Below, piece by piece: positions 61,888 through 64,000 of a DNA stretch of 64,000 nt; position 1 is the stretch's first letter; every line of letters starts with the position of its first letter. A program made the translations under genes and the position numbers. The notes below the pieces were generated by a model that saw only the letters and a list, made by a program, of their open reading frames with translations, searched no databases and was not told the DNA's origin. Source of the stretch: Halopiger xanaduensis SH-6. GTDB taxonomy: Archaea > Halobacteriota > Halobacteria > Halobacteriales > Natrialbaceae. The DNA is taken from the NCBI RefSeq assembly GCF_000217715.1, contig NC_015666.1, positions 756,270 to 820,269 of the forward strand, read 5' to 3'.

Positions 61888-62837
61888 GGTTCGCCCCCCT
61901 CCTCGACGCAAATTAACCCGTCCGCTGCTGCGTCGGTCGTCAGCACGAGGCGCCAGTCGTCGTCGCCGAGCGCGTTCGCTTCGCTGACGCCGAGCGACGC
62001 GTGGCGGCCGGGTTCCGTCTCCCCGTCCACCCCGACTTCGGCCGTCCGACGGAGCAGATCGATCCCGATCGGCAGCGTCGGAAACCGTCGCTCGCTGCTT
62101 TCCATCGCGTAGCCGCGCAGGTAGACGACCCACGCGTTGCCGCCGTCGGCGTCGAGCGGCCGACGAACGACGCCGTACTCGGAGATCAACGAGAGCGAGT
62201 GCAGGTGCTCGAGGCTCGCTTCGACCGGATCCTCGACACCGGCGGCCTGCACCGGCAACAGGTTCCGCGCCGCCGCCTCGAGCACCCCGACGCGCTCGTC
62301 TGGCGCGAGGTGGCGCTCAAGCTCCGTCGCCATGCTCTCGAGCAACACCAGACAGAGGGTGTCCGGGTCAGCCACGGCCTCCGCGGCGGCGAGGTACGCG
62401 TCCATGATCGCGCTCTCGGCGGCGGCGTGGTCGCGCGCCGAGAGCGCCTCGAAGACGGCGCCCGAGACGTCGTGGCAGAACCCGATCAGCGGTTGTCGGC
62501 CGCTGTCGATCGCGTCCGTCGACCTCGAGGACGGACGGTCGTCAACCGGATCGGCGGCGCTCGGCGCGGGCGGCGCCGGATCGGCGGCCGCATCCCGTCC
62601 CACCTGACAGACGACGGGGTCGTAAAACGGCAGCTGCGGGTCGTACCGGCGCAGCGCGGCCCGGTACTGCTCGGTCGCCCTGACGGCGTCGACCGCGGCC
62701 TCGCGCGTCGGGAACCGCTTGCCGGCGACGGGAACCGGTCGCTCGCCGGACCGGGCGCAGACGACGTAGAATTCGCCGTCCTCGCTCGCTATCTGTTCGA
62801 TCCGATCGCGTATTTCGCGCAGTGTCGTTCCGACCAT
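61884..62837 (-). CDS. Haloarchaeal protein with C-terminal winged-helix-like part (DUF7551-like)
   Basis: A 317-residue protein. The N-terminal 65 residues (EDGEFYVVCARSGERPVPVA, GKRFPTREAAVDAVRATEQY) form a small domain seen in a haloarchaeal orphan family I recall as DUF7551. A Pro/Ala linker follows, then a helical domain with GFCHDVSGAVFEALSARDH and a strand-rich C terminus. No catalytic motif is recognised. It is the first gene of a two-gene operon with the coiled-coil gene, and its promoter is flanked by two iron-box-like palindromes. Confidence 0.72.
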   Translation of the reverse strand: MVGTTLREIRDRIEQIASEDGEFYVVCARSGERPVPVAGKRFPTREAAVDAVRATEQYRAALRRYDPQLPFYDPVVCQVGRDAAADPAPPAPSAADPVDDRPSSRSTDAIDSGRQPLIGFCHDVSGAVFEALSARDHAAAESAIMDAYLAAAEAVADPDTLCLVLLESMATELERHLAPDERVGVLEAAARNLLPVQAAGVEDPVEASLEHLHSLSLISEYGVVRRPLDADGGNAWVVYLRGYAMESSERRFPTLPIGIDLLRRTAEVGVDGETEPGRHASLGVSEANALGDDDWRLVLTTDAAADGLICVEEGGEP

Positions 62838-62952
62838 GGATACTCGTTGTCTGTGGCGTTCGAGCCGGCTCTCGGCCCGTTCGTCGCGACCCGCGCGGCG
62901 ATCGTCCGCCGGTGCGGCCGATCTCGTCCGCGGCTCGCTCCTTACTCATGGT

Positions 62953-62966
62953 TTAGGCCAACCTAA
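62953..62966. promoter_or_regulatory. Iron-box-like palindrome 1
   Basis: TTAGGCCAACCTAA: TTAGG and CCTAA arms around a 4-base spacer. It lies just downstream of the minus-strand TATA element, over the expected transcript start. The form resembles DtxR/IdeR/SirR operators. Confidence 0.55.
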
Positions 62967-62988
62967 AGGTAGATAAGTCTACTGGATT

Positions 62989-63002
62989 TTAGGCGAGCCT
63001 AA
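62989..63002. promoter_or_regulatory. Iron-box-like palindrome 2
   Basis: TTAGGCGAGCCTAA: a perfect TTAGGC/GCCTAA palindrome with two spacer bases, just upstream of the minus-strand TATA element. Its centre is 36 bases from that of box 1. Confidence 0.6.
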
Positions 63003-63087
63003 TACCTGCCGTCGATCGCAACTGTTCCGATTCCTGGGCGTTTGACGGGTCTCCGCCTCTCTTTCGATGAACCACCGCGTCTGCCGC

Positions 63088-63124
63088 AGTAGCGCTTTCC
63101 ACTCCTCGAGTCGGAAGCGCTACT
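63088..63124. other. Twelve-base-pair hairpin in the gap before the PHP gene
   Basis: AGTAGCGCTTTCC (63088-63100) pairs with GGAAGCGCTACT (63113-63124) apart from one bulged T, with a 12-base loop. Not linked to a gene end; could be an operator, a small mobile remnant or an RNA structure. Confidence 0.45.
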
Positions 63125-63255
63125 CGATCACCCTTATCACGCTACTCGACAGCGTATAAATTGAATATCGATATATCAAATCGCGGCCGGAAACCCGATC
63201 GCCAACACAGCGTTTATGCTGTCCAACGGGCTATTTGCCGTATCTCCCCGCCCCT

Positions 63256-64000
63256 ATGACGACCCAGATCCCGTTTACCATCGATTTTCACGTCCACTCC
63301 GACGACTCCTACGACGGCCACGAACCCGTCGAACTCATCCTCGAGCACGCGGCGGATATCGGTCTCGACGGCGTCGTTATCACCGACCACGACGAGATCG
63401 GCGAGTCGCTGCGGGCCGCCGAACTGGCGCCCGAGTACGGGCTGATCGGCATTCCGGGGGTCGAAGTCTCGACGAAACACGGCCACCTACTGGCGATCGG
63501 CGTCGAGGAACGCCCCGAACCCGGTCGCCCCGTCGGCGAGACCGTTCAGACCGTCCGCGACCTCGGCGGGATCGCGATCGTTCCCCACCCGTTCCAGCGC
63601 AGTCGCCACGGCATCCGGAAACGCAACGTCGACGACGTCGACGCCATCGAAACCTACAACTCGATGCTCTTTACCGGCTACCGGAACCGTCGCGCACGAA
63701 CCTTCGCTCGTCGCCGCGGCTATCCCGAGATCGGCGCCAGCGACGCCCACTACCTGCCCAACGTCGGCAAGGCCTACACCGAGGTGATCGTCACGCCCGA
63801 CGCCGAGAACCCGACCCGCGCCGACATCGACGGCGGCGAGCTCGTCGAGGCCATCCTCGAGGGGCGGACCCAGATCCGCGGGAAGCGAACGCCGATCCGC
63901 AAGAGCGCGGTCCAGTACGCGAAGGGGGCGGTCCGAAAGGGAACCTTCGTCGTGACCTCCCACGCGCCGCTCGTGCCGACGGTGCCGTCGTCGATGAAGC
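63256..64000 (+). CDS. PHP-domain metal-dependent phosphoesterase (3' end outside window)
   Basis: The first 248 codons of a PHP-domain protein, open to the window edge. Metal ligands are visible: DFHVHSDDSYDGHE (about 10-23), VVITDHDEIGES (about 40), IPGVEVSTKHGHLLAIG (about 70-86), IVPHPFQRSRHG (about 108-119) and EIGASDAHYLPNVGKAYTE near 160-178. This is the YciV/TrpH-like group that hydrolyses phosphodiesters or 3',5'-bisphosphates. The start MTTQIPFTIDFHVHS is at ATG 63256. Basic residues after the domain (RGKRTPIRKSAVQYAKGAVRK) begin an extra C-terminal part. Confidence 0.88.
   Translation, partial: MTTQIPFTIDFHVHSDDSYDGHEPVELILEHAADIGLDGVVITDHDEIGESLRAAELAPEYGLIGIPGVEVSTKHGHLLAIGVEERPEPGRPVGETVQTVRDLGGIAIVPHPFQRSRHGIRKRNVDDVDAIETYNSMLFTGYRNRRARTFARRRGYPEIGASDAHYLPNVGKAYTEVIVTPDAENPTRADIDGGELVEAILEGRTQIRGKRTPIRKSAVQYAKGAVRKGTFVVTSHAPLVPTVPSSMK

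Larger units (their letters stand above)
62838..63255. other. 418-base gap: iron-box promoter, hairpin, two TATA boxes
   Basis: No credible gene. From the left: a leader of about 110 bases for the minus-strand operon; two TTAGG..CCTAA boxes around a TATA-like ACTTATCT (minus strand, about 62971-62978); a hairpin at 63088-63124; and right-facing TATA boxes GTATAAATT (63154-63162) and GTTTATGC (63213-63220) for the PHP gene. An ATG-opened frame at 62949 on the minus strand is out of frame with the DUF7551-like gene and is basic, non-conserved shadow. Confidence 0.6.

Noticed and set aside
62542-62949. ATG just downstream of the iron-box promoter on the minus strand
   Set aside because: Although well placed for a leaderless start, the frame is Arg/Ser/Gly-rich, out of frame with the DUF7551-like gene and overlaps it as a shadow.
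1-64000. CRISPR arrays, transposases, integrases or a replication origin
   Set aside because: No regular spacer-repeat series, no insertion-sequence gene or terminal repeats, no phage or integrase-like protein and no orc1/cdc6 gene were found on reading through the window.

Overview
The window is chromosomal DNA from a haloarchaeon. The base composition is high in GC, the proteins are very acidic, and several genes start directly at or close to an archaeal TATA box. It carries archaeal information-processing genes (DNA polymerase D large subunit, Hel308, Hef, the KEOPS subunit Cgi121) and many small haloarchaea-type zinc-ribbon and orphan proteins. The style suggests the Natrialbales group, but the genus cannot be fixed from the sequence. 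No transposase, integrase, CRISPR array or rRNA was seen. There is one tRNA, tRNA-Gln(CTG).

Layout. 1-3.4 kb: 3' end of larB, a small zinc protein, a GIY-YIG protein, an FMN reductase and a phosphohexomutase. 3.4-8.5 kb: a low-GC, broken accessory island. It holds a 5'-truncated polymorphic toxin with an EndoU/BECR-like tip, four putative immunity genes and several relics of further toxin bodies and tips. 8.5-16.3 kb: housekeeping genes (serine acetyltransferase, phosphoesterase, IMP cyclohydrolase), a double-HNH protein, tRNA-Gln, a rhodanese lipoprotein, an old-yellow-enzyme reductase and a zinc alcohol dehydrogenase. 16.5-18.4 kb: an amidohydrolase and a DUF59 protein, divergent from the dehydrogenase. 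This trio resembles the accessory genes of bacterial propane-type diiron monooxygenase clusters, but no monooxygenase is present here.

18.4-31.2 kb: LEA14-like protein, cgi121-hel308, mgtE, a truncated phosphate permease beside a Tat-exported alkaline phosphatase, ferredoxin, malate dehydrogenase, several small enzymes and a multicopper oxidase. 31.2-45.2 kb: Hef, a PPP phosphatase with polyphosphate kinase, a secreted Q/D-rich protein with a structured leader, a glycosyltransferase, a lipid-kinase-like membrane protein, a CBS protein with glycyl-tRNA synthetase, DoxX and small orphans. 45.4-51.8 kb: a complete dipeptide/oligopeptide ABC operon (dppABCDF order) on the minus strand. 52-64 kb: a PPC-domain protein, DP2, a PGF-CTERM surface protein, two paralogous rubredoxin-like proteins, a ketopantoate-reductase-like protein, a NifU-domain protein, an orphan pair behind two iron-box-like palindromes, and the start of a PHP-domain protein.

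The observations most worth following are the toxin/immunity graveyard at 3.4-8.5 kb, the recoded patch around the empty intein site in DP2 (about 55.31-55.52 kb), the paired TTAGG..CCTAA boxes flanking a promoter near 62.97 kb, and the monooxygenase-less propane-cluster-like trio at 15.3-18.4 kb.
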